Below are positions 44,416 to 53,480 of a stretch of DNA of 64,000 nucleotides, in pieces. This DNA comes from Saccharomonospora viridis DSM 43017 (lineage in GTDB: Bacteria > Actinomycetota > Actinomycetes > Mycobacteriales > Pseudonocardiaceae). Within the stretch, counting starts at the first letter, position 1, and each line of letters opens with the position of its first letter. Where the stretch lies: the NCBI RefSeq assembly GCF_000023865.1, contig NC_013159.1, positions 4,242,001 through 4,306,000 on the forward strand, written 5' to 3'. The notes under the pieces are model-generated. The model ran no database searches and had not been told where the DNA came from. It was given only the letters and a program-made list of their open reading frames with translations. The position numbers and the translations under genes were made by a program.

Positions 44416-46005
44416 CTACTTCCCGGAGTCGGTGCCCCCCTCCTCGGCACCCGAGTCCCCCGAAGCCGATTCCGAAGACTCCGCGGGCTCCGACGAGTCC
44501 GAAACGTTGGACTCGGGCACCTCGATCCCCTGCTCGGCGGCCCATCGGAGCAGTTCGGCCACCGCCTCGTCACGGCCGAGCGGCCCCCGGTCGAGCCGCA
44601 GTTCCTTCAGGTGCTTCCACGCCTTCCCGACGATCGGCCCCGGTTCGACCCCGAGGATGCGCATGATCTCGTTGCCGTCGAGGTCGGGCCGGACCTTCGC
44701 GAGGTCCTCCTCCTTCGCGATCCGCTCGATGCGCTGTTCGAGGTCGTCGTAGGCGCGCTGCAACGCGGCGGCCTTGCGCTTGTTGCGGGTGGTGCAGTCG
44801 GCGCGGACGAGTTTGTGCAGCTTCGGCAGCAACGGCCCCGCGTCGGTGACGTACCGGCGCACGGCCGAGTCGGTCCACTCACCCCGGCCGTAGCCGTGGA
44901 ACCGCAGGTGCAGGAACACCAGTTGGGACACGTCGTTGACGACGTCCTTCGGGTACCGCAGGGCACGCAAACGCTTGCGCGCCATTTTGGCGCCCACCAC
45001 CTCGTGGTGGTGGAAGCTCACGCCCCCGCCCGGTTCGAACCGCCGCGTCGCGGGCTTGCCGATGTCGTGCAACAGCGCCGCCAGCCGCAACACGAGATCG
45101 GGTTCCAACCTCGGCTCGTGCGCGGTCTCCAGGTCGATCGCCTGTTCCAGCACCTTCAACGAGTGCTGGTAGACGTCCTTGTGCTGATGATGCTCGTCGA
45201 TGGCCAGGCGCATCCCCGGCACCTCGGGCAGCACGTGGTCGGCCAGGCCCGTGTCCACCATCAGCTCGATACCCTTCCGCGGCGCGCTCCCGAGGATGAG
45301 CTTCGACAGCTCGGCCTGCACCCGCTCCGCCGTGATGCGCTTGATCTCGTCGGCCATGTCGGTCATGGCCCGCACGACCCTCGGCTCGGGCTCGAAGCCG
45401 AGCTGGGAGACGAATCGCGCGGCCCGCAACATGCGCAGGGGGTCGTCGGCGAAGGACTCCTCCGGCGTGGCCGGGGTGTCGAGCGTGCGCCGAGCCAACG
45501 CCTCCAACCCGTTGTGTGGGTCGACGAACGACTTGGTAGCCAGGTCGACGGCCATGGCGTTGACCGTGAAATCCCGACGGACCAGGTCACTTTCGATGGA
45601 ATCACCGAACTCGACCTCGGGGTGCCGCCCGACCCGGTCGTAGCGGTCGGCCCGGAACGTGGTGATCTCGCACGTCGTGCCGTGCTTCGCCACGCCGACG
45701 GTCCCGAACTCGATACCGGTGTCCCACACGGCTTCGGCCCAGCCGGAGACGATGCGCTGGATCTGTTCCGGTCGCGCGTCGGTGGTGAAGTCCAGATCCG
45801 TGGACAGCTTGCCGAGCAAAGCGTCCCGCACACTCCCGCCCACGAGATACAGGCGGTGACCAGCACGTGAGAACCGTGCGGCGAGTTCGTCGGCGATCGG
45901 CGAAACACGCATCAGCTCGGCGACAGCGTTGCGTTTCGCCGCTGTCAGCCGCCGTTTTGTGGCTGCTTCAGTGTTGCGCTCGTTCACCGTGGTCTGACTG
46001 CCCAA
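44416..46005 (-). CDS. cca: CCA tRNA nucleotidyltransferase
   Basis: 529 residues, class II nucleotidyltransferase that adds CCA to tRNA 3' ends. LVGGSVRDALLG then LSTDLDFTTDA gives the catalytic carboxylates, followed by RRDFTVNAMAVD and DDPLRMLRAARFVSQLGF. A C-terminal HD domain has LLHDIGKP and HHHEVVGAKMA. An acidic Ser/Glu tail of about 40 residues ends the protein. Orthologous to mycobacterial PcnA (Rv3907c). The TTG at 46005 has AAGGGGAA upstream; GTG 45987 is an alternative. Confidence 0.95.
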   Translation of the reverse strand: MGSQTTVNERNTEAATKRRLTAAKRNAVAELMRVSPIADELAARFSRAGHRLYLVGGSVRDALLGKLSTDLDFTTDARPEQIQRIVSGWAEAVWDTGIEFGTVGVAKHGTTCEITTFRADRYDRVGRHPEVEFGDSIESDLVRRDFTVNAMAVDLATKSFVDPHNGLEALARRTLDTPATPEESFADDPLRMLRAARFVSQLGFEPEPRVVRAMTDMADEIKRITAERVQAELSKLILGSAPRKGIELMVDTGLADHVLPEVPGMRLAIDEHHQHKDVYQHSLKVLEQAIDLETAHEPRLEPDLVLRLAALLHDIGKPATRRFEPGGGVSFHHHEVVGAKMARKRLRALRYPKDVVNDVSQLVFLHLRFHGYGRGEWTDSAVRRYVTDAGPLLPKLHKLVRADCTTRNKRKAAALQRAYDDLEQRIERIAKEEDLAKVRPDLDGNEIMRILGVEPGPIVGKAWKHLKELRLDRGPLGRDEAVAELLRWAAEQGIEVPESNVSDSSEPAESSESASGDSGAEEGGTDSGK

Positions 46006-46088
46006 AGGTTCCCCTTACTACACGGCTGGATCGACTAGGACACGCCAAGCCAGGGTAAGTGAATCACTGTTTGCTCTAGCATCGCAGC

Positions 46089-46598
46089 ATGCCTGGATCG
46101 GCAGGTCGCTCCGGCGACCCGAACCCGGGACGTCGGAGGCGACGCCGGCGTCGGACACGGCTGACCACCGTCAAGGAGACGTCCGCAGGCGGACTTGTCG
46201 TGGACCCCTCCAGACGCCACGCGGTGTTGATCGGCAGGCTGGACCGGCACGGGCACCTGTTGTGGTCTCTGCCGAAAGGACACATCGAGACCGGTGAGAC
46301 CACGGAGCAGACCGCGGTGCGCGAGGTGAAGGAGGAGACCGGGATTTCCGCGCACGTACTGCGAAAGCTCGGCACGATCGACTACTGGTTCGTCGCCGAA
46401 CGACGTCGGGTGCACAAAACCGTCCACCATTTCCTGCTCGAGGCCGATGGTGGTGAACTCTCCGACGAAGACGTCGAGGTGACCGAGGTCGCATGGGTGC
46501 CGTTGGCCGAACTCGAGTCCAGACTCGCCTACGCGGACGAGCGGAAGTTGGTGCGCAGAGCGTTCGAATTCCTCGACGCGGACCAAGAGGCTGACTGA
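46089..46598 (+). CDS. NUDIX hydrolase (MutT4-like)
   Basis: 169 residues. An Arg-rich N-terminus ([11 protein letters not shown]) precedes the fold. The Nudix box reads [22 protein letters not shown], the full GX5EX7REUXEEXGU pattern. Corresponds to mycobacterial Rv3908. TAGCAT lies 6 nt before the ATG. Substrate (oxidised nucleotide or other diphosphate) not determinable. Divergent from cca. Confidence 0.93.
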   Translation: MPGSAGRSGDPNPGRRRRRRRRTRLTTVKETSAGGLVVDPSRRHAVLIGRLDRHGHLLWSLPKGHIETGETTEQTAVREVKEETGISAHVLRKLGTIDYWFVAERRRVHKTVHHFLLEADGGELSDEDVEVTEVAWVPLAELESRLAYADERKLVRRAFEFLDADQEAD

Positions 46599-46620
46599 GG
46601 GTTAACGGGAGTTACAAGTC

Positions 46621-48741
46621 GTGAAGAAACTCAGCGCGTTCGGTTTGGCGCTGCTGTTCCTCGCCGCGCAGGCGTTGTTCGCGGGTTCCGTCACTCCGTC
46701 GGCCTCGGCCCAGTCCTCGGATCCGCGCACGCTGCTGCAGGTGCGGATCGAGCACATGACACCGCGCGTGGTGAGCGCGGGCGACACGGAACTGAGGATC
46801 ACCGCCGAGGTCACCAACGTGGGCGACCGGCCGATCACCGACATCGTGGCCGCGGTACAGGTGGGTCCGCGGCAGACCACATCGGCGCAGTTGGCGCAGA
46901 CGTTGGTGGAGCCACCCCCCGCCACGGCCGGGGAGTCGGCGTGGGTCGGGGTCTCCGACCGACTCGACAAAGGCGCCTCCGCGCAGCTGTCGATCACTGC
47001 GCCGTTGGCCCAGCTCGGTCTCCACGAACCGGGTGTGTACCCGCTGTTGCTCAACATCAACGGCACTCCGGCGTACGGAGGTACCGCCCGGCTCGCGGCC
47101 GTGGACCTGCTGCTTCCCGTGCTCGGCGGCTCCGGGTCCGCGCGGGGAGGCGCGCCCACCGCGGTGTCGATGTTGTGGCCCTTCGCGGCACGGGAGCCCA
47201 AGGTGGTGTCGGTGTCGCACGACCGTGGGGCGGTGCTGTCCGACGACGAACTGGCGGGTGAACTCGCCCCCGGTGGCCGGCTGCACTCGCTGGTCAGTGC
47301 CGCGGAGAGTCAGCGCGGCAATGCGGCGTTGTTCGACTCGCTGTGCTTCGCGGTCGACCCCGACCTGCTGGAGACCGTCGACGCGATGAGCAAGGGCTAC
47401 CGGGTACGCACCGAGTCCGGGATCGTCGAGGGGAAAGGACGGGAACACGCCGAACGGTGGCTCGCGGACCTGCGCGCGCTCGTCGCCAACCACTGCGTCG
47501 TCGAACTGCCCTACGCCGGCGCCGACCTGGGCGCGCTGACGCAGATCCCCTCCGAGATCGACCTCGTGAACGAGGCGGTCACCAACGACGCCACGATCCT
47601 GCACCTGTTGAACATCACCCCCCGGTCCGGGGTGCTGTGGCCCGGAGGGGGGCTGAGCCCGGCCGCGTTGCAGGAGGCGGCCGACGCCGGTGTCACCACC
47701 GTGATCACCGCTCCCACCGCAGTCGAGAACCAGGGCGCCCGGCTGGTGACGTACGACCCGTTGGTCCGGGCCGGCTTCGCGCTCGCCTCCACCCGTGGTT
47801 CCGGAGCCGCACGTGCGACGGAGCAGCCGGAGGTCGCGACACAGAGCGCCGTCGCCGCCGTGGCCCTGCGGGCGGGATTGGGGGGCGAGGCGACCGAGCA
47901 CCCCGTCCTCGTGGCACCGCCGCACGACTGGAACGTCAGCCACACCGAGCTCACGAACATGCTCGACTCGTTGGGCCGGTTGCAGGAAGCGGGCCTGGTG
48001 AACCCGACGTCGCTGGACGAGGTCCTCTCGACCGTGGGTCCCGAGACGCCCGGGGACACCGGGACCTCCGGGACACCGCAGGCCTCGAACCCGGGAAGCA
48101 GCACGTCGTTGCCGGATGACGTGCTGGAGACGTTGTCCGATGTCGAATCCACCGCAGCGGACCTGCAAAGCGCCATGTCGGTGGACCCGACCCGGCAGGT
48201 GGAACCGATCAGTCTGATCCAACCGCTGCACAAAGCCGTGATTCGGGCCACTTCGCAGGCGTGGCGGGACGATGGGGACTACCGGATCGCCGCCAAGGTG
48301 GCCCAGCGGCAGGTGCGGCAGCTGAGCAGCAAGATCACGGTCAGCACGCCGTCCCAGCCGGTGTCGTTGGCCTCGGCGTCGAGTCCGCTTCCGGTCACGC
48401 TGAGCAACGACCTGCCCGTCGCGGTGACGGTGCGCATCAAATTCGACAACAGTCCGGGGTTGCGGCCGTCCAAGATCGAGGACACACCGTTGGCCGCCAA
48501 CAGCAGGGTGAGCAGGCTCATCCCCGCCGAGACACTGCGGGCGGGCCGCTTCATCGTGAACGTGTCCCTGAGCACACCCGGCGGGACGACATTGGGGCAA
48601 ACCTCCCGCATGGAGCTGACCTCCAGCGAGTTCGGCGTGGTCACGGTCGTGCTCACCGCCACGGCAGGCGCCGCCCTGGTGCTGCTGTCCGGACGGCGGA
48701 TATACCGTCGAATGAAGACCCAGGGGGAGGAACGCGGCTGA
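46621..48741 (+). CDS. DUF6049 secreted membrane-anchored protein
   Basis: 706 residues, Rv3909-like. Signal peptide LSAFGLALLFLAAQALFAGS then ASA-QSSD. An N-terminal Ig-like beta domain (VRIEHMTPRVVSAGDTELRI) is followed by large mixed domains, and a C-terminal membrane helix (FGVVTVVLTATAGAALVLLSG) with basic tail RRIYRRMKT. Conserved next to murJ; probably an extracytoplasmic partner in peptidoglycan export. No reaction known. GTG start with GGGAG. Confidence 0.85.
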   Translation: MKKLSAFGLALLFLAAQALFAGSVTPSASAQSSDPRTLLQVRIEHMTPRVVSAGDTELRITAEVTNVGDRPITDIVAAVQVGPRQTTSAQLAQTLVEPPPATAGESAWVGVSDRLDKGASAQLSITAPLAQLGLHEPGVYPLLLNINGTPAYGGTARLAAVDLLLPVLGGSGSARGGAPTAVSMLWPFAAREPKVVSVSHDRGAVLSDDELAGELAPGGRLHSLVSAAESQRGNAALFDSLCFAVDPDLLETVDAMSKGYRVRTESGIVEGKGREHAERWLADLRALVANHCVVELPYAGADLGALTQIPSEIDLVNEAVTNDATILHLLNITPRSGVLWPGGGLSPAALQEAADAGVTTVITAPTAVENQGARLVTYDPLVRAGFALASTRGSGAARATEQPEVATQSAVAAVALRAGLGGEATEHPVLVAPPHDWNVSHTELTNMLDSLGRLQEAGLVNPTSLDEVLSTVGPETPGDTGTSGTPQASNPGSSTSLPDDVLETLSDVESTAADLQSAMSVDPTRQVEPISLIQPLHKAVIRATSQAWRDDGDYRIAAKVAQRQVRQLSSKITVSTPSQPVSLASASSPLPVTLSNDLPVAVTVRIKFDNSPGLRPSKIEDTPLAANSRVSRLIPAETLRAGRFIVNVSLSTPGGTTLGQTSRMELTSSEFGVVTVVLTATAGAALVLLSGRRIYRRMKTQGEERG

Positions 48742-48802
48742 GTTCAGGCCGCGAATCCGACTACCCTGAATCGGCAGAGCGGACCATCGACGGATAGGGC
48801 AC

Positions 48803-51184
48803 GTGTTGGACGAGCAGTCGGGCAAGCCGCCCGAGCGCGGGGACAGGCCCGTGCGTTCGGAGCGCGTGCCTCCTCGACGACCCGGGCCTGCGCCACAAGC
48901 GCCCCGGAACCAGGCACCGCGCGAGCAGGCATCGCAGGACCCGATGCCGCGGCGGCAACAACCTGAACACCGAGACGGACCCCCGATTCCGGGTAGGGCT
49001 CCGCAACCGCCCCGCACCCGGAAGATGCCTTCACCGTCCCCACACGTACCTCAGGGCGGCCCCACTCCGGGACCTCCCACGCCGCCACCACCGTCCCGAG
49101 CACCTCAGGCATCCCCGTCGTCGCCGCCGCGGGGCTTCCCGCCCGGACGCGCGCCGCACGGTGCGCCTCCGCAACGGGTGCCGGTCCCGCCCCCGCCGCC
49201 CGGGCCTTCGTCCGGTCCGTCGGGCCGCGGCACCCCGGACGGCCCCGCCGGAGTGCCACCCGGTCCGTTCCCCGGTACCCAGGGCCCTCCTCCCGGCCCC
49301 ACGCCCGTGGCGCCGCGACGCGGTCGGGCACCGCAGCCACGACGCCAACCCGTGAGGCCGTGGCGGCAGGAGGAACAACGGCGCAAGCCGGCACCGCCGA
49401 AGGACACCGAACGCACGATCTTCATCCCGCGGGAGGCGGGCGTGCCGCCGGGCGTGCGCTGGCCCGCGGCCGACCCGGACGTGCTGCGCCCTTACGACGA
49501 GCTCGCGACGCGGATGATGCCGCGCATCTCCGCCGAGCCGATCGGGGAGCGGCTGCCGGAGGTCCAGCTCGCCCCACCGAAGGAAGACGAGAAGAAGGGG
49601 CCTTCGCTGGCCAAGGCCAGCGGTCGCATGGCCATCGCCACGCTGACCAGCCGGATCACCGGTTTCGCGTGGAAGGTCATGCTCGCGTGGGTCGCGACCC
49701 TCGGCGTGCTCTACGACTCCTTCACCGTCGCCAACACCCTGCCGTTGATCATCAACGAGCTGTTGCTCGGCGGTGTGCTCACCAGTGTGGTCGTGCCGCT
49801 GCTGGTGCGTTCACAGGACGACGAGGACGGCGGCGAGGCCTACACGCAGAGACTGCTGACCCTCGCCATCACCGTGCTCGGCATCGGCACGGTGGTCTCC
49901 ACGGCGTGTGCGCCGTGGCTCACCGGGCTGTTGATGGACGACAGCGGGGACGCGAACCCGCAACTGGCCACGTGGTTCGCCTACCTGCTGCTTCCCGGCC
50001 TGTTGTTCTACGGGCTGTTCGCCGTGCTGTCGGCCATCCTCAACGCCAAGCAGATCTTCGGCCCCGCACAGTGGGCGCCGGTCATCAACAACCTGGTCAT
50101 CTTCGCCACGATCGCCGCGTTCGCCCTGGTTCCCGGCGATCCGACCATCGTGCCGACCCGCATGAGCGACCCGCAGGTCCTGGTGCTGGGGATCGGCGTG
50201 CTCACGGCGATGGTGGCGCAGGCGATGTTCCTCGTGCCCCCGCTCCTCCGCTCGGGTTTCAAGTTCAAGTGGCGGTTCGGCATCGACGAGCGGCTCAAGG
50301 AGTTCGGCGGACTCGCCGCGTGGGTTCTCGGCTACGTCGCCGTCAGCCAGATCGGCATGGTGGTGAACACCCGGGTCCTCACGGGCGGCGCGGCCGGTGG
50401 ACCGTCGATCTACTCGAACGCCTGGCTGTTGTTCCAGCTGCCGTACGGCGTCATCGGGGTCTCGCTGCTGACCGCGTTGATGCCCAAGATGAGCAGGGCC
50501 GCAGCCGACGGCGATCACCGCAAGCTCGTCAGTGACCTGTCGTACGGCTCACGGATCACCACGATCATGCTGATGCCGGTCTCCGCTGTGATGGCGGTGG
50601 CGGGGCAGTCCATCGGTGTGGCCCTGTTCGCGTTCGGCAAGGGCTCGGTCGAGGACGCCGAGCGGCTGGGACAGGCGCTGGCGGTGTCGGCGTTCGGACT
50701 GGTGCCGTACGCGCTGGTGATGCTTCAGATGCGCGTGTTCTACGCGATGAAGGACTCGCGCACGCCGACACTGATCATGTGCGTGATGACGGCGGTCAAG
50801 ATCCCGCTGTTGTACCTCGCCTCGGCCGTTTTGGAACCGACCCACGTGGTGCTCGGCGTGATGCTGGTGAACTCGCTGGTCTTCGTGGTGGGCGCCGTCA
50901 TGGGTCAGGTGTGGCTGTGGGTGAAGCTCGGCAACCTGCGGAGCAAGCGCGTGCTCGGCGTGATCCTGTTCACCGTGATCGCGAGCGGTCTCGGGGCTTT
51001 GGCGGCCGCGCTGGTGGGCGCGGTGATCCCGGACTTCCTCGGCTCCGTCGGTAAGGCGTGGGCGACGCTGATCTGCCAGGGCATCGTGGGCATCGCGGTG
51101 TCGTTCGGTGTGCTGATCGCTTTGAAGGTGGACGAACTGGCGCCCGTGACCCGCCGAATAGCTGGTTTGCTCCGACGTGGGTAA
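48803..51184 (+). CDS. murJ: Lipid II flippase MurJ (MviN)
   Basis: 793 residues. Residues 1-260 are a cytoplasmic tail rich in Pro, Arg and Gly. From about 266 the MATE-like core begins (AKASGRMAIATLTSRITGFAWKVML) with about 14 helices, including the conserved LPLIINELLLGG and LLFQLPYGVIGVSLLTALMPKMS. It flips lipid II to the outer face. Unlike M. tuberculosis MviN it stops after the last helix; the pseudokinase part is the next gene. GTG start; no strong ribosome site visible. Confidence 0.93.
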   Translation: MLDEQSGKPPERGDRPVRSERVPPRRPGPAPQAPRNQAPREQASQDPMPRRQQPEHRDGPPIPGRAPQPPRTRKMPSPSPHVPQGGPTPGPPTPPPPSRAPQASPSSPPRGFPPGRAPHGAPPQRVPVPPPPPGPSSGPSGRGTPDGPAGVPPGPFPGTQGPPPGPTPVAPRRGRAPQPRRQPVRPWRQEEQRRKPAPPKDTERTIFIPREAGVPPGVRWPAADPDVLRPYDELATRMMPRISAEPIGERLPEVQLAPPKEDEKKGPSLAKASGRMAIATLTSRITGFAWKVMLAWVATLGVLYDSFTVANTLPLIINELLLGGVLTSVVVPLLVRSQDDEDGGEAYTQRLLTLAITVLGIGTVVSTACAPWLTGLLMDDSGDANPQLATWFAYLLLPGLLFYGLFAVLSAILNAKQIFGPAQWAPVINNLVIFATIAAFALVPGDPTIVPTRMSDPQVLVLGIGVLTAMVAQAMFLVPPLLRSGFKFKWRFGIDERLKEFGGLAAWVLGYVAVSQIGMVVNTRVLTGGAAGGPSIYSNAWLLFQLPYGVIGVSLLTALMPKMSRAAADGDHRKLVSDLSYGSRITTIMLMPVSAVMAVAGQSIGVALFAFGKGSVEDAERLGQALAVSAFGLVPYALVMLQMRVFYAMKDSRTPTLIMCVMTAVKIPLLYLASAVLEPTHVVLGVMLVNSLVFVVGAVMGQVWLWVKLGNLRSKRVLGVILFTVIASGLGALAAALVGAVIPDFLGSVGKAWATLICQGIVGIAVSFGVLIALKVDELAPVTRRIAGLLRRG

Positions 51185-51277
51185 CCCGCCCGGCCCGGAT
51201 ACCCGCGGTCGAGCCCTCGCTTCACGTACCCTCGTTCTCGACACTGGTGAGACGAATCGCAGGGGGAGGGCGGCCGA

Positions 51278-52807
51278 GTGAACACCCGTACGCACGGTGG
51301 ATCGCTGGCACCCGGCGGAGTCGTCGGCGACGGCCGTTATCGGCTGCTCGCACAGTTCGGCATCGACGCACGCGGCGGTGCTCACCTGTGGCGGGCTCGT
51401 GACGGGCAGCTCCGCAGAGACGTCGCCCTGACCATACTCGTCGGCAATCCCGCCGATCCGGAAGCGGCGAGGCAGGGCCGGAGGACCCTCGAGCGGGCGA
51501 CGCACATGGCCAAGCTCGCGCATCCCAGTGTCGCCAAGGTCCTGGACGTTCTGACGCTCGGTAACGGCATCAGTTCCGGTGAGGGGCTGCTCGGCATCAT
51601 CGTGTCCGAATGGACGAAGGGCAGCGACCTCATCGACCTCGTCAACGAGAAACGCATCGCGCCCACCACCGCGGCCCGGATGGTGCAGGCGTTGGCCGAA
51701 CCCGTGGAGCGGGCCCACCAGTCCGGTCTCGTGCTCGGCATCGACCATCCGCAACGGTTACGGGTCACTCCGGACGGCAGGCTGCGCCTGGCGTTCCCCG
51801 GGGCCCTGCCGAACGCCACTTTGCGTAACGACGTCAAAGCTTTGGGTAGCGTGCTGTATTTGCTGCTCACCGGACGGTGGGCGCTGCCCGGCGGGCCACC
51901 GGCGCTTCCCACGGCCCCTCGAACCCCGACCGGCGAACTCGTTCCACCGCACGAGCTGGAACCGTCGGTGCCGCGCGAGCTGTCGAAACTCGCGGTGCGC
52001 ATCGTCTCGGACGGTGAGCAGGGCGGCATCCGCACCAGCTCCGCCATCGTGCGCATGCTCGGTAACGTCATCGCGGCGGAGGAGCGTAAACGCAGGCCCG
52101 CCGAGAACGTCGACCCCGACGGCACGGTGTGGACCACCAAGAAGCCGGTCAAGGACGCACGCCGACGGCGCAGACTCGCCCTCGGCGTGAGCGCGCTCGT
52201 GATCGCGGCCGTCGCGGTGCTCGCCTGGGTCGGCATGATGGCCATCAGCTTCTTCCAGGACGACACCCCCTCAGGGCCTGCGGTGAACCTCGCCGAGGAG
52301 ACGGTGACGAACGAACAGAAGGACGATGCGCAGTCCGACGGCTCTGGGGGAGACGGTGATTCGGTGGGCGCCGCCATCGCCCCCACGGAGATCACCGTCT
52401 ACAACCCCGAGGGTGAGGGCGACGGAGTCGCCGAGGCGGTCAACGCCGTGGACGGCGACGAGGCGACCACGTGGCGGACCGATCAGTACCAGGAGCAGTT
52501 CCCGGCGTTCAAGTCCGGTGTCGGGCTGATCGCGAGTTTCGACGAACCCGTCGAACTCGCTCGCGTGGACATCGTCGCCGCCAGCCCCGGTACCCAGGTC
52601 GAGATCCGGGTGGCCGACTCGGCCCAGCCCGCGCTCTCGGAGACCCAGACCGTGGCAGCGGGGACGCTGGAGGGGGAACGCACGGAACTGACGCTGGACT
52701 CGCCGGTTTCCACCCAGTACGTCGTCGTGTGGATCACAGGACTCTCGGGACAGGCGCCGGAATTCCAGTCTCAGATAGCAGAACTGGCGTTTCTTTCCAC
52801 AAAATGA
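51278..52807 (+). CDS. Membrane pseudokinase, MurJ partner (MviN C-terminal half equivalent)
   Basis: 509 residues. Residues 15-250 have a Ser/Thr kinase fold but the catalytic motifs are gone: HRD is replaced by GIDHPQRLRV and DFG by LAFPG. One membrane helix lies near 300 (RLALGVSALVIAAVAVLAWVG), then an acidic linker and an extracellular discoidin-like beta domain (AVDGDEATTWRTDQYQ, GVGLIASFDEPVEL). In M. tuberculosis these parts are fused to MurJ and, once phosphorylated by PknB, recruit FhaA. GTG start with GGGGGAGGG. Confidence 0.85.
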   Translation: MNTRTHGGSLAPGGVVGDGRYRLLAQFGIDARGGAHLWRARDGQLRRDVALTILVGNPADPEAARQGRRTLERATHMAKLAHPSVAKVLDVLTLGNGISSGEGLLGIIVSEWTKGSDLIDLVNEKRIAPTTAARMVQALAEPVERAHQSGLVLGIDHPQRLRVTPDGRLRLAFPGALPNATLRNDVKALGSVLYLLLTGRWALPGGPPALPTAPRTPTGELVPPHELEPSVPRELSKLAVRIVSDGEQGGIRTSSAIVRMLGNVIAAEERKRRPAENVDPDGTVWTTKKPVKDARRRRRLALGVSALVIAAVAVLAWVGMMAISFFQDDTPSGPAVNLAEETVTNEQKDDAQSDGSGGDGDSVGAAIAPTEITVYNPEGEGDGVAEAVNAVDGDEATTWRTDQYQEQFPAFKSGVGLIASFDEPVELARVDIVAASPGTQVEIRVADSAQPALSETQTVAAGTLEGERTELTLDSPVSTQYVVVWITGLSGQAPEFQSQIAELAFLSTK

Positions 52808-52877
52808 CGAGACCTTGTTGACGGTCGGCCCGTAGGTCCGGACAACAGCACGTCACAGGCTTAGTACGCTCTGCCGG

Positions 52878-53480
52878 GTGACCGCAGCAGCGCCCACGGA
52901 TGCTGATCTCATAGCCGCGCACGCGGCGGGAGATCCCCATGCGTTCAACGAGCTCGTCCGACGACATCGAGACCGGATGTGGGCTGTAGCCCTGCGCACG
53001 GTCCGCGACCCGGAGGAGGCGGCCGACGCGCTGCAGGACGCGTTCATCTCCGCCTTCCGCGCCGCATCCAATTTCAGAGCCGAGTCCCAGGTGACGACGT
53101 GGCTACACCGAATCGTCGTCAACGCCTGTCTCGATCGGGTGAGACGCAGACAAGCCCGGCCGACGGTACCGTTGCCCGACACCTCGCATCAGGAGCCCGC
53201 CGTACCCCGCGACTCGATGGCGGAACGGGAGACCCGGCTCATCATCAAGCAGGCACTCGAGCAACTACCGGAAGAACAACGGGTACCGATCGTGTTGGTC
53301 GACGTGGAGGGGTACTCCGTCGCCGAGACGGCACAGCTATTGGGTATCGCCGAAGGGACCGTGAAGAGTCGGTGCGCACGCGGGCGGGCCAAACTCGCGA
53401 AACTTCTCGGTTATCTGCGGAACCCGAGTAGCGAGGGTGGCGTCCCAACTCACGAAAGCAAACACGGGGAGGGACGATGA
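52878..53480 (+). CDS. sigM: ECF sigma factor SigM-like
   Basis: 200 residues. Region 2: DPHAFNELVRRHRDRMWAVA, then EEAADALQDAFISAFRAASN. Region 4: LEQLPEEQRVPIVLVDVEGY and the HTH GYSVAETAQLLGIAEGTVKSR. TACGCT (52865-52870) then 7 nt then GTG, so translation is probably leaderless. Its stop overlaps the start of the membrane anti-sigma-like gene. Position matches Rv3911. Confidence 0.93.
   Translation: MTAAAPTDADLIAAHAAGDPHAFNELVRRHRDRMWAVALRTVRDPEEAADALQDAFISAFRAASNFRAESQVTTWLHRIVVNACLDRVRRRQARPTVPLPDTSHQEPAVPRDSMAERETRLIIKQALEQLPEEQRVPIVLVDVEGYSVAETAQLLGIAEGTVKSRCARGRAKLAKLLGYLRNPSSEGGVPTHESKHGEGR

Noticed and set aside
46612-49017. 801-codon open frame opposite DUF6049/murJ
   Set aside because: Antisense shadow; crosses the boundary of two real genes.
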